Source: Solirubrobacterales bacterium (lineage in GTDB: Bacteria; Actinomycetota; Thermoleophilia; Solirubrobacterales; Solirubrobacteraceae). From it: a stretch of 17,118 nucleotides of DNA. Shown piece after piece: positions 6,643 to 14,443 of this stretch. The notes beneath the pieces were generated by a model. The model made no database searches, had not been told where the DNA came from, and saw nothing but the letters and a program-made list of their open reading frames with translations. Numbering within the stretch: position 1 is the first letter of the stretch; each line of letters begins with the position of its first letter. The stretch is from positions 1-17,118 of the forward strand of contig WQXW01000010.1 of NCBI GenBank assembly GCA_009781575.1, in the 5' to 3' direction. A program made the translations under genes and the position numbers.

Positions 6643-6664
6643 CATGTGAGCGGAACCGCACATG
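6643..6664. repeat. Inverted repeat CATGTG/CACATG in the operon leader
   Basis: CATGTG and CACATG arms flank 10 nt, within which CGG/CCG can pair around AA, giving a short bulged hairpin or a dimeric operator. It lies in the non-coding leader upstream of the glycan operon. No regulator can be assigned. Confidence 0.4.
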
Positions 6665-6909
6665 TGGATCTGGGTGAGTTTGTCGCAGATCGCACAGGCG
6701 GGGGTGGGCGCATCCTGTACGTCGGGCAATGACACCCGCATAACGACGAACACCGGCTGTTCACAAGTTGCGCGCGGCGCTTTCTCACCGTGATTCGTGA
6801 GCCACAGGCCGTTTACGGCGGCCGATGCACGGCGAACTTCAAAGCTCGCGTGACGGTCTTTTCGCTGGCGGCGTCTTGCTCTCAACAGGAACGCGATGAC
6901 AGGAGTGTG

Positions 6910-7893
6910 ATGCCGGTGTCTTCACCGCGATCAGCCGTGCTCGTGACCGGCTGTGCCGGGTTCCTCGGGTCGCATCTGTGCGAGGCCCTGCTGGCGCGCG
7001 GGCACGTCGTGCGCGGGGTTGATTGTTTCGCCGATTACTATCCCCGGGCGCTCAAGGAGGCCAATGTGGCGAAGCTGCGCTCCACCGCCGGTTTTGAGCT
7101 GGCCGAATTGGACCTCACGCGGGACCCGCTCGAGGAGGTGCTCGACGGCGTGCGCACCGTGTTCCACCTGGCCGCTCAGCCGGGTGTGCGCCCCAGCTTC
7201 GGCAGCGGCTTTGACGCCTATCTGAGGGACAACGTGCACGCCACGGAGCGGCTGCTGGGCGCGCTGGCCGGACACTCCTTGTGGGCGTTCGTGTACGCCT
7301 CCTCCTCCTCTGTGTACGGCGATCAGGACGTCTACCCCGCGCGCGAGGATGCGCCCGTGCGGCCGGTCTCGCCCTACGGCGCCACCAAGGTGATCACCGA
7401 GCAGCTCGCCGGCGCGTTCTGGCGCAGCCGGGAAGTCCCGGTGGTGGGCATGCGCTACTTCACGATCTACGGGCCCCGCCAGCGGCCCGACATGGCCTTC
7501 GCGCGCTTCCTGGAGCGCGCGGTCTCCAGCAGGCCGCTGCCCGTGCTCGGCGACGGGCACCAGGTGCGGGAGTTCACATATGTCGACGACGTGGTGGCCG
7601 CCACGATCGCGGCCGCCGAGCGTGGCGAGCGCGGGGCGGTGTACAACGTCGGCGGCGGTGAACCGGTCGCCGTGCTCGACGCGATCGCGATGTTGGAGGA
7701 GCTGCTCGGTCGACCGTTGAAGGTGGAGCACGCGCAGGCCAACCCCGGCGACCCGCGGCGCACCGAGGCGGACGTCTCGCGCGCGGTGCGCGATCTCGGC
7801 TACCGTCCCACGACGCCGCTGGTGAAGGGCCTCGCCGTCCACCTGCGGGCGGTGGAGCGCCAGCACCCTGTGTTGACTGGAGCGCTCGCGTGA
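6910..7893 (+). CDS. NAD-dependent nucleotide-sugar epimerase (UDP-glucuronate 4-epimerase-like SDR)
   Basis: A 327-residue extended short-chain dehydrogenase. The Rossmann motif is GCAGFLG (14-20). The catalytic set is the Ser cluster SSSSV (131-135) with YGATK (Tyr 156, Lys 160). The FADYYPRALKEANVAKL stretch (40-56) resembles UDP-glucuronate/galacturonate 4-epimerases, which invert C4 of a UDP-linked uronic acid in the cytoplasm through a transient 4-keto intermediate. I chose the ATG at 6910 because AGGAG lies 4 nt upstream; the frame is open to 6790 but that extension has no family character. It is the first gene of the glycan operon and overlaps the next gene as GTGA. Family is certain; the exact sugar substrate is inferred. 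Confidence 0.9.
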   Translation: MPVSSPRSAVLVTGCAGFLGSHLCEALLARGHVVRGVDCFADYYPRALKEANVAKLRSTAGFELAELDLTRDPLEEVLDGVRTVFHLAAQPGVRPSFGSGFDAYLRDNVHATERLLGALAGHSLWAFVYASSSSVYGDQDVYPAREDAPVRPVSPYGATKVITEQLAGAFWRSREVPVVGMRYFTIYGPRQRPDMAFARFLERAVSSRPLPVLGDGHQVREFTYVDDVVAATIAAAERGERGAVYNVGGGEPVAVLDAIAMLEELLGRPLKVEHAQANPGDPRRTEADVSRAVRDLGYRPTTPLVKGLAVHLRAVERQHPVLTGALA

Positions 7894-9275
7894 TCGCCGG
7901 CGAACGCGTCGCCGCGGACGAGCGCGTGGCCGCCCGCGAGGTCGATCTGGTCGTGCTGGTCAACGGCTTTCCGCGCCTGTCGGAGACCTTCGTGCTGCAG
8001 GAGCTGCTGGACCTGGAGCGCCGCGGGCTGCGCCTGATGGTGTTCGCTCTCTCCCAGCCCGAGGAGGTCGTGCGGCAGGAGGCTTTTGCACAGCTGCGTG
8101 CGCGCGTGCAGTACGTGCCCGCAGCCGTGTTGCTCTCGCGTCCACGCGTGGCACGTGCGCACGCGATGCTGGCGCACCGGCGGGGACCGCGCTACATCGA
8201 GGCGCTCGTGCGGGTGAGACGTTCGGCGGACGCCACGCCGTCTGCGATCAAGCGTGCCACCGTGCTCGCGCGCCAGATCGTGGAGCGCGGCTCGCCGCCG
8301 TTGTACATTCATTTTGCGCACAAGCCCGGCACGGTGGGCCGTTTCGCCGCGCAGCTGGCGGGCGTCCCATACGCGATCTCCTGCCACGCGAAGGATATTT
8401 GGCTGACGCCCCCCGAGGAGATGGCTCCCAAGCTGCGCGACGCCGAGTTGGCGCTCACCTGCACCGCCGCCGGCAAGCTCGAGCTCGAACGCCACGCGGC
8501 CGGCCGCACGCCGGTGCGGCTCGTCCATCACGGCACCGACGTCGAAGCCGTGGTCCCGCGGCGCGAGCCGTCGGGGCCGCCGCGTGTGCTGAGCGTGGGG
8601 CGGCTGGTCGAGAAGAAGGGCTACGACACCTTGATCCGCGCCGCCGCTGTGCTGCGGGATCGCGACGTTGCCTTCGAGCTGCGCATCGTGGGCGACGGCG
8701 TGCTGTGGCCGGAGTTGCAACGCCTGGTGCACACGCTCGACCTCGCCCGGCAGGTCACCTTCATGGGTCCGCTCAGCCCGCAGGAGCTGCACAGGGAGTG
8801 GGCATCCGCCGCGGTCTTCGCGCTCGCCTGCCGCCAACTGCCGAACGGCGATCGCGACGGCCTGCCCAATGTCGTGATGGAGGCGATGGTGCAGGGCCTG
8901 CCGGTGATCGGCACCATGCAGCCGGGCATCGCCGAGGCGGTGCGCCACGGCCACAGCGGCCTGCTCGTCGCGCCCGACGATCCGCCCGCGCTGGCGGACG
9001 CGTTGCGGCGCGCGCTCGCCGAGCCGGCGCTGGCGCGGCAGCTGGGCGCGCGCGCGCAGGAATCGGTGCGCGAGCGCTTTGACTGCCGGCGCCTGCTGCC
9101 CGCCGTGGCCGCCGCGCTCGCCGACGCGGGGCTGATCCGGCCGAGCGAGCCCGCCACCTCCTCGCCGGCGGGCGCGCCGGCGCCGGCGCTGTCGAGGAGC
9201 GCTCCTCCGCTGGTGCCCCTGCCCGCGCGCTCCGCCACGCCGAGCGCGCCTCTCACGGAGTTGGGGGCCGTCTGA
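7890..9275 (+). CDS. Glycosyltransferase family 4 (colanic-acid WcaL-like)
   Basis: A 461-residue GT-B retaining glycosyltransferase, cytoplasmic or membrane-associated, that adds a sugar from an NDP donor to a growing glycan. The N-terminal domain opens with VLVNGFPRLSETFVLQE (about 23-39), typical of WcaL/exopolysaccharide GT4 enzymes. The donor-binding domain has VLSVGRLVEKKGYDTL (about 231-246) and RDGLPNVVMEAMVQGLPVI, with Glu 331 as the conserved second acidic residue of the E-x7-E site; the first is Asp 323 here. Residues ~420-461 are a Pro/Ala/Ser-rich tail outside the fold. The GTG start overlaps the epimerase stop (GTGA), and the next gene begins 2 nt after this stop. Confidence 0.9.
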   Translation: MIAGERVAADERVAAREVDLVVLVNGFPRLSETFVLQELLDLERRGLRLMVFALSQPEEVVRQEAFAQLRARVQYVPAAVLLSRPRVARAHAMLAHRRGPRYIEALVRVRRSADATPSAIKRATVLARQIVERGSPPLYIHFAHKPGTVGRFAAQLAGVPYAISCHAKDIWLTPPEEMAPKLRDAELALTCTAAGKLELERHAAGRTPVRLVHHGTDVEAVVPRREPSGPPRVLSVGRLVEKKGYDTLIRAAAVLRDRDVAFELRIVGDGVLWPELQRLVHTLDLARQVTFMGPLSPQELHREWASAAVFALACRQLPNGDRDGLPNVVMEAMVQGLPVIGTMQPGIAEAVRHGHSGLLVAPDDPPALADALRRALAEPALARQLGARAQESVRERFDCRRLLPAVAAALADAGLIRPSEPATSSPAGAPAPALSRSAPPLVPLPARSATPSAPLTELGAV

Positions 9276-9277
9276 AA

Positions 9278-10420
9278 ATGCGCCTGCTGTACCTCAGCGC
9301 CGACCCCGGCGTGCCGGTGCTCGGTCACAAGGGCGCCTCGGTTCACCTGCGCGAGCTGTGCGCCGCACTCGTGCAGGCAGGCGCGGAGCTCCACATCGCC
9401 TCGCCGCGGATCGAGCCCGAGGGCGATGAGCTGCTGGCGCCGGCGGAGGTGCACCCCATCCCCGCGGTGCCGGCCAAGACGCCCGATCCCGTCGCGGTGA
9501 CGGGATTGACACAGGCGCAGGCCGACGCCGTCACCACGCTCGCGCGGCGGCTGGGCGCGCAGGCGGTGTACGAGCGCTTTTCGCTGTACAGCGCCGCCGG
9601 CGTGCGCACGGCGGCAGCGCTGGGGTTGCCCCACGCGTTGGAGGTGAACGCGCCGCTGCGCGAGGAGGCGGCGCGCTACCGCACGCTGTTGCACCCCGAG
9701 CTCGCCGCCAGGCTGGAGTCGGAGGTGATGGCCGCCACCGATCGCGTGCTGGCGGTGTCCGAGCCGCTGGCCGCGACACTCGCGCACCAGGGCGTGGAGG
9801 CGGCGAAGATCGAGGTGGTGCCCAACGGCGTCTGCGCCGCGCGCTTCGGCTCCCCGCGGCGCGATCCCGCGCGCTTCCTCGTCGGCTTCGCCGGCAGCCT
9901 CAAGCCGTGGCACGGCGTGGAGGTGCTGGTGGACGCGCTCACGCGCGTGCCCCAGGCGCATCTGCAGGTGGTGGGTCACGGGCCGCTGGAGCACCTGCTG
10001 GAGCGCCTGCCCGCGGAGCGCGTGACCCGTCTGGGCGCGCGTCCCCACGCCGAGACGATCGAGCTCATGGCCGGATGGGATGTGGGCGTGGCGCCCTACA
10101 TGCCGATCGACGGCTTCTGGTTCTCGCCGTTGAAGGTGTTGGAGTACATGGCCGCCGGCGCCTGCCCCGTGTGCTCCGACCTGGGCGAGGCGCGTGAGCT
10201 GCTGGGCGGTGGCGGTCGCGACGAGCGCGGCGTGCTCGTGCGCGCGGGCGACCCCGGCGCGCTCGCGCAGGCAATCGCCGCGTTGGCGCGCGACCGCGAG
10301 CGCGCGCGGCGGCTGGGCCAGCGAGCGCGTGCGTGGGCGGCGCTGCACCGGTCGTGGTCGGTGAACGCACAGCGCGCGCTCGCGGCGCTCGAGCCGCGCA
10401 GGCGCAGGAGCGCAGCATGA
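9278..10420 (+). CDS. Glycosyltransferase family 4
   Basis: A 380-residue GT-B enzyme. The N-terminal domain has LYLSADPGVPVLGHKGASVHL, where the GHKGAS loop is a common acceptor-side glycine loop of GT4 enzymes. The donor domain has VGFAGSLKPWHGVEVLVDAL, then FSPLKVLEYMAAGACPV, containing the conserved Glu of the nucleotide-sugar site. It differs clearly from the preceding GT4, so the two probably add different sugars. The ATG at 9278 follows the previous stop by 2 nt, and its own stop overlaps the next start as ATGA (10417-10420), placing it in one translationally coupled operon. Acceptor and donor cannot be named from sequence. Confidence 0.9.
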   Translation: MRLLYLSADPGVPVLGHKGASVHLRELCAALVQAGAELHIASPRIEPEGDELLAPAEVHPIPAVPAKTPDPVAVTGLTQAQADAVTTLARRLGAQAVYERFSLYSAAGVRTAAALGLPHALEVNAPLREEAARYRTLLHPELAARLESEVMAATDRVLAVSEPLAATLAHQGVEAAKIEVVPNGVCAARFGSPRRDPARFLVGFAGSLKPWHGVEVLVDALTRVPQAHLQVVGHGPLEHLLERLPAERVTRLGARPHAETIELMAGWDVGVAPYMPIDGFWFSPLKVLEYMAAGACPVCSDLGEARELLGGGGRDERGVLVRAGDPGALAQAIAALARDRERARRLGQRARAWAALHRSWSVNAQRALAALEPRRRRSAA

Positions 10421-13400
10421 GCGGCGCGCACGAGATTGGCGTGGAATCCGACGACGACGACGGCCTGGGCGGGGCGGACGCCGGCTGGTTGGCCCGCAGC
10501 CAGTTCGGGCGCACCCGGCGCGTGGCGCGCGCGTTCGCGCCGGATGTGCGCAAGCGCCGCTCGAAGCTCGGCGGCGGGATCTTCTTCTCGGTGATCTACG
10601 CGCTGACGCGCGTGATCGAACCGTGGCCGCTGAAGGTGGTGTTCGACCAGGTCCTGTTCCACAAGCCCGCCAAGGGGGCGCTCACCGAACCGTTCCTGGT
10701 GTTCGGCACATCGCCGGAAGAGATCCTGCTCGCCGCCGCGCTGGTGTTGGCGCTGAGCGGCGTGGTGCGCGGGCTCTCCTATTTCTATGAGGACTACATG
10801 CTCTCGAGCGCGGCGCAGCAGATCGTGTACGCCATCCGCGCGCGGCTGTACCGCCATCTGCACCTGCTGTCTCTCTCCTTTCACCAGAGTCGCCGCACCG
10901 GCGATCTGCTGGTGCGGCTCTCGGCGGACATCATCGTGCTGCGCGACGTGCTGATCGACTTCATCGCCAACTTCTTCAGCGGCGTGGTGCTGGTGGGGTT
11001 GATGCTCGCGGTGATGCTGGTCGTGGAACCGGTGCTGACGCTCGTATCGCTGGCGGTCATGCCCGTGATCGTCGGGCTGTCGTGGATCTACGGGCGGCGC
11101 ATCCGACGCAACGCGACCCGCCAGCGCAAAAAGGAGGGCCAGGTGGCGGCGATCATGCACGAGGCGCTGGCGTCGATGTCGGTGGTACAGCTGCACGGCG
11201 CGGAGGAGCGCGAGCAGCAGCGCTTCCACGAAATCAACCGCCGCTCCCTCAAGCAGGGCGTCCAGGGTGCGCGGCTGGAGGCGAAGATGAACCGCAGCGT
11301 CGAGCTGGCCCTGGCGGGCGGCACCGTCGTGATCCTGTGGGTCGGCACGCTGCGCGTGCTGCACGGGGCGCTCACCCCCGGTGAGCTGATCGTGTTCGTG
11401 TCCTACCTGCGCGCGGCCTACCGGCCCCTGAGGCGCTTCTCCAAGAGCGTGCAACGCTCCGCCAAGGCGCTCGCGGCGGCCGAGCGGATCGTCGAGATCC
11501 TGGAGACCGAGCCGCAGCTGGTGGACGCGCCCGGCGCGCAGCCGGCTCCCCCGCTGCGGGGCGAGATCTCCTTCCAGAGCGTGGATTTCGGATATCAGCC
11601 CACGCAGGAGGTGCTGCGCGATATCTCCTTCACCGTCGCCCCCGGACGGCGTGTGGCGATCGTGGGGGCCACCGGCAGCGGCAAGTCGACGCTGTTGAGG
11701 TTGGTGCCGCGCCTGTTCGACCCGGTGGCCGGGCGCGTGCGGGTCGACGGCCGCGACGTACGCGAATACACGCTGCAGTCACTGCGCGCACAGATCTCCA
11801 CAGTCCAGCAGGAGCCGATCCTGTTCGGGCTGTCGATCGCCGAGAACATCCGCTACGGCTGTCCGGAGGCCAGCGATGAGGAGCTCGCGGTGGCCGCCGC
11901 CGCGGCGGGCCTCGACGAGTTCGTGGCGCAGCTGCCGGAGGGGTATGACACAGTGCTGACCGAAGGCGGAGGATCGCTCTCCGGTGGTCAGCGCCAGCGT
12001 GTGACAATCGCGCGCGCGCTGGTGCGCCGCAGCCCGATCCTCGTGCTGGACGAGCCGACCAGCGCGCTGGACGCCGCGACCGAGCGCGGCATCCTGCACG
12101 CGTTGCGCGAGCTGATGGGCGGCACCACCACGCTGCTGGTCACCCACAACATGGCGCTCGTGCGCGAGGCCGACGAGATCCTGGTGATGGATCACGGGCA
12201 GGTGGTCGCGCGCGGCCAGTACGAGCAGCTGCTGGCGCGCTCACCCGCGTTTCGGCGCCTGGTGAGAGCCACTCCGGAGGATCCGCCGGGCGCGGCGCCG
12301 GTGCACGGTGCGCGCGAGAGCGGGCGCGAGAGTGGGCGCGAGAGCGGGCGCGAGAGCGGGCGCGAAGGTCGGCGCGAGAACGGGCCGCGTGTGCTGTTCT
12401 ACGCCCACAACGGCGTGGGCCTCGGACACCTGCAGCGGCAGCTCGATCTGGCGGCGGCGTTCAAGGCGCGCCATCCCGACGCGGCGGTGCTGGTGGCCAC
12501 CGGCTCGCACGCCGCAGGACTCTTCCCGATCCCGCCGGGTGTGGACCACCTGAAGCTGCCCACACTCAGCATGGTCGACCGCATGCAGAACTGGGATCCG
12601 CGCGATCTGTGCGTGCCGCGCAACGACGTGGTGGCGCTGCGCGCCGAGCTCCTGGAGCGCACCGTGCGCGGTTTCGCGCCGGACCTGCTGGTGGCGGACT
12701 TCATGCCGGCCGGTCCCTACGGCGAGCTGTTGGGCGCGCTGGAGGCGCTCGACACGCGCGGCGGCCTGGCGGTGGCGGGCTTCCGGGACGTGATCGACGA
12801 GCCGGCTTACGTGCGCGAGCTGTGGGAGCAGACCGGCGTGTATGAGGTGCTGCGCGCCCACTACCGCGCGATCTGCGTGTATGGCGATCCGGCGATGGTC
12901 GACTTCGTGCCCGCCTACGGCCTCGACGACGAGCTGGCGGCGCGCACCCATTACTGCGGATACCTGGGACGCCAGACCCCGGCGGCCACCGACACGCCGG
13001 TCTACCAGCGGCCGCTGGTGCTCGCCAACGGCGGCGGCGGCGCGGACGGGCTGACGCTGTTGCAGGAGTTCATCTCCGCCTCCCAGCGCCTGCGTTCCCG
13101 GCACGGCGGCACGTGGCTGATGGTGACCGGACCGCTGCTCGACCCCGACACGCACGAGCGGGTCACACGCGCCGGCGCCGCCGCCGGGCTGGACGTGCGC
13201 CGCATCGTGCCCGAACTGCGCGCGCACGTCGCGCTCGCCGATTGTGTGATCTCGATGGCCGGTTACAACACCTGCTGCGATCTGCTCACCTTCCGGCGCC
13301 CCGCCGTGCTCGTGCCGCGCGAAGGCCCAAACCTCGAGCAGCGCATCCGCGCGCGGCGCTTTGCCGAATGGGGCGCCGCGCGCGTCGTGCAGGCGAGCTA

Positions 13401-13548
13401 TGCCCACAACACGCTCGAGGAAGCGCTCGAGGCGACGCTGCAGGGAGACGCTCCGCGCACCGCCCCCGTTTCGCTGGACGGCATCAACGAGACGATCGAC
13501 ACATTCGACCGCGTGCTCGCCGGTCAGCGCACGGTGCTCCAACGATGA
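10417..13548 (+). CDS. ABC exporter (TMD-NBD) fused to a MurG/GT28-like glycosyltransferase
   Basis: A 1043-residue two-part protein. Residues ~1-625 form an MsbA-type half-exporter: membrane domain with about six helices (from ~residue 55), then an ATPase with Walker A GATGSGKST (417-425), signature LSGGQ (521-525), Walker B ILVLDE (541-546) and His 577. A repeat linker (633-656, RESG units) leads into residues ~658-1043, a GT-B glycosyltransferase of the MurG-like predicted type: N-terminal YAHNGVGLGHLQRQL and C-terminal donor site SMAGYNTCCDLL then VPREGPNLEQ. I chose the ATG at 10417 because AGGAG lies 6 nt upstream and it overlaps the previous stop. As a homodimer it would place two glycosyltransferases at the cytoplasmic mouth of a lipid/glycan flippase. 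A missed stop is excluded within this sequence, since the frame is continuous. Confidence 0.9.
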   Translation: MSGAHEIGVESDDDDGLGGADAGWLARSQFGRTRRVARAFAPDVRKRRSKLGGGIFFSVIYALTRVIEPWPLKVVFDQVLFHKPAKGALTEPFLVFGTSPEEILLAAALVLALSGVVRGLSYFYEDYMLSSAAQQIVYAIRARLYRHLHLLSLSFHQSRRTGDLLVRLSADIIVLRDVLIDFIANFFSGVVLVGLMLAVMLVVEPVLTLVSLAVMPVIVGLSWIYGRRIRRNATRQRKKEGQVAAIMHEALASMSVVQLHGAEEREQQRFHEINRRSLKQGVQGARLEAKMNRSVELALAGGTVVILWVGTLRVLHGALTPGELIVFVSYLRAAYRPLRRFSKSVQRSAKALAAAERIVEILETEPQLVDAPGAQPAPPLRGEISFQSVDFGYQPTQEVLRDISFTVAPGRRVAIVGATGSGKSTLLRLVPRLFDPVAGRVRVDGRDVREYTLQSLRAQISTVQQEPILFGLSIAENIRYGCPEASDEELAVAAAAAGLDEFVAQLPEGYDTVLTEGGGSLSGGQRQRVTIARALVRRSPILVLDEPTSALDAATERGILHALRELMGGTTTLLVTHNMALVREADEILVMDHGQVVARGQYEQLLARSPAFRRLVRATPEDPPGAAPVHGARESGRESGRESGRESGREGRRENGPRVLFYAHNGVGLGHLQRQLDLAAAFKARHPDAAVLVATGSHAAGLFPIPPGVDHLKLPTLSMVDRMQNWDPRDLCVPRNDVVALRAELLERTVRGFAPDLLVADFMPAGPYGELLGALEALDTRGGLAVAGFRDVIDEPAYVRELWEQTGVYEVLRAHYRAICVYGDPAMVDFVPAYGLDDELAARTHYCGYLGRQTPAATDTPVYQRPLVLANGGGGADGLTLLQEFISASQRLRSRHGGTWLMVTGPLLDPDTHERVTRAGAAAGLDVRRIVPELRAHVALADCVISMAGYNTCCDLLTFRRPAVLVPREGPNLEQRIRARRFAEWGAARVVQASYAHNTLEEALEATLQGDAPRTAPVSLDGINETIDTFDRVLAGQRTVLQR
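12313..12384 (+). repeat. 12-bp tandem repeat in the ABC-glycosyltransferase linker
   Basis: Six units of the 12-mer CGCGAGAGCGGG. The first four are identical apart from one silent C-to-T change (12332); the last two are degenerate. In frame they encode Arg-Glu-Ser-Gly units that form the hydrophilic linker between the ATPase and glycosyltransferase domains. The number of units could vary between strains without breaking the frame. Confidence 0.95.
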
Positions 13549-13775
13549 CGACCGAGCGGGAGTCGGCCAATCCATACCTGTTCGCGGTGGGTGTGCCGCG
13601 ATCCGGCACGACGCTGCTGCAGCGGATGCTCGACCTGAATCCACGAGATGTGGGTCAGGCCGGCAGATCGCGGCGTTCGAAGAGCAGCGCGCCGAGGGCG
13701 GCCAGCGCGGTTGCGACCGCGGTGATGCCGACGAAGGCGAGCGGGTCGATCCCGTTGTCGATCGCTTTGCCGTAA
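13545..13775 (+). pseudogene. 5' fragment of a PAPS-dependent sulfotransferase
   Basis: The ATG overlaps the stop of the ABC-glycosyltransferase gene (ATGA). The first 33 codons read like the N terminus of a sulfotransferase. FAVGVPRSGTTLLQRMLDLNP contains the PRSGTT loop that binds the 5'-phosphosulfate group of PAPS. A full enzyme is usually 250-350 residues; here the likeness stops at Pro 33 (13643) and the frame continues as non-homologous sequence antisense to the convergent permease, ending at 13775. The 3'-phosphate-binding motif and the rest of the fold are missing, so it cannot be active. It is probably the relic of the next gene of the glycan operon, cut by a deletion or rearrangement at about 13640. 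Confidence 0.75.
13634..13659. repeat. Inverted repeat at the sulfotransferase/permease junction
   Basis: CCTGA, CCAC, then GTGG, TCAGG can pair as a 9-bp interrupted stem with loop GAGAT. It spans the point where sulfotransferase likeness ends (13643) and the permease stop codon (13655-13657). There is no T tract on either side, so a terminator role between convergent genes is weak; it may instead mark the rearrangement point. Confidence 0.55.
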
Positions 13776-14443
13776 TACTTGAACACCGAGGCGTAACGCA
13801 CACCGGACACGCTCGGGTCGAGCTTGCCGATCAGGTCGATCACGTACATCGCCACCAGCACGCCGGCGACCGAGCCGGTGACCACCGCGGTGCGCAGTGA
13901 AAAGCCGCTGGCGATCACCCCGAGGCCGGCGAAGAGGAGCGCCAGCGGCCACACCTCGGCGAAGCCCGCGGCGGCGCGCCCCGCGGAGAGCCCGGCGCCG
14001 CCGATCACGCTGCCCAGCATGGTCAGCACCGCCGCGAGCGCCAGCACCGCGGCGAGCTCCACGGCGGTGGCGGCAAAGCCGGCGGCGACCAGCCGCCAGC
14101 GCGCCAGCGGCGCGGAGAGGAGCACGTCCAGGCGCCCCTCTTCGGCGGCCCCCGACAGCCCGCTGGCCACGGCCCGCACCGCCAGGTAGCCGACGGAGAG
14201 CGGCACGATCAGGCTCAGCATCTCGGCCTGCAGGTACTGCTCCACACTGCTGAGCTGGCCGATGCCAAACGCTTCCTTGAGGCCGGAGGGGTAACTCTGC
14301 ACCGCCTTTGAGAGGGCGGCTTCGATCGAGGGGTAGATCGCCACGACGAAGCCCGACATCAGTCCGAGTGGGAGCCCCCACGAGAGCAGCGAGCGGCGCC
14401 GGCTGGAGAGGTGGGCGACGGTGAGCGCGCCGATCTGGCTCAC
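13655..14443 (-). CDS. ABC-2 type exporter permease
   Basis: A 262-residue membrane protein with about six hydrophobic helices and a short cytoplasmic N terminus (SQIGALTVAHLSSRRRS), typical of ABC-2 permeases paired with DrrA-like ATPases. It would form the export channel, with a dimer needed per transporter; the substrate is unknown (drugs, lipids or a peptide are possible). A stretch AEEGRLDVLLSAPLARW precedes the third membrane region, as in ABC-2 permeases. The GTG at 14443 overlaps the ATPase stop as GTGA, so translation is coupled. The C terminus ERRDLPA looks complete, so this gene is not damaged by the junction that truncates the convergent sulfotransferase. Confidence 0.85.
   Translation of the reverse strand: MSQIGALTVAHLSSRRRSLLSWGLPLGLMSGFVVAIYPSIEAALSKAVQSYPSGLKEAFGIGQLSSVEQYLQAEMLSLIVPLSVGYLAVRAVASGLSGAAEEGRLDVLLSAPLARWRLVAAGFAATAVELAAVLALAAVLTMLGSVIGGAGLSAGRAAAGFAEVWPLALLFAGLGVIASGFSLRTAVVTGSVAGVLVAMYVIDLIGKLDPSVSGVRYASVFKYYGKAIDNGIDPLAFVGITAVATALAALGALLFERRDLPA

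Larger units (their letters stand above)
6452..6909. other. Intergenic leader of the glycan operon, AT-richer than its surroundings
   Basis: About 460 bp without a supported gene. It holds repeat copy 2, then ~330 bp of visibly lower GC content than the coding DNA. Within this are a candidate promoter (6587-6616), an inverted repeat CATGTG/CACATG (6643-6664) and a second inverted repeat CTCAC/GTGAG (6784-6801). Two frames are open across parts of it but start in the repeat or as shadows of the efflux gene, and resemble nothing I recognise. It probably carries the promoter and long leader of the operon starting at 6910. Confidence 0.6.

Noticed and set aside
4178..6661. Very long antisense ORF (over 800 codons) opposite the efflux gene, and a similar one on the plus strand at 4084-6732
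   Set aside because: The translations are low-complexity Arg/Ala/Gln/His-rich or lack any motif, as expected for shadow frames in very high GC DNA. The efflux frame has clear family motifs throughout.
6490..6732. Small plus-strand ORF tail in the AT-richer gap, ending at 6732
   Set aside because: It has no start codon with a ribosome site after the repeat, its upstream part is a shadow of the efflux gene plus the repeat, and it resembles no family I know.
12313..12384. Possible CRISPR-like or regulatory DNA repeat
   Set aside because: The units are contiguous, exactly 12 bp and in frame within a domain linker, so they are a coding minisatellite.
13634..13659. Bidirectional intrinsic terminator between the convergent operons
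   Set aside because: The stem is interrupted and lacks a T tract on either strand, so I report it only as an inverted repeat at the junction.
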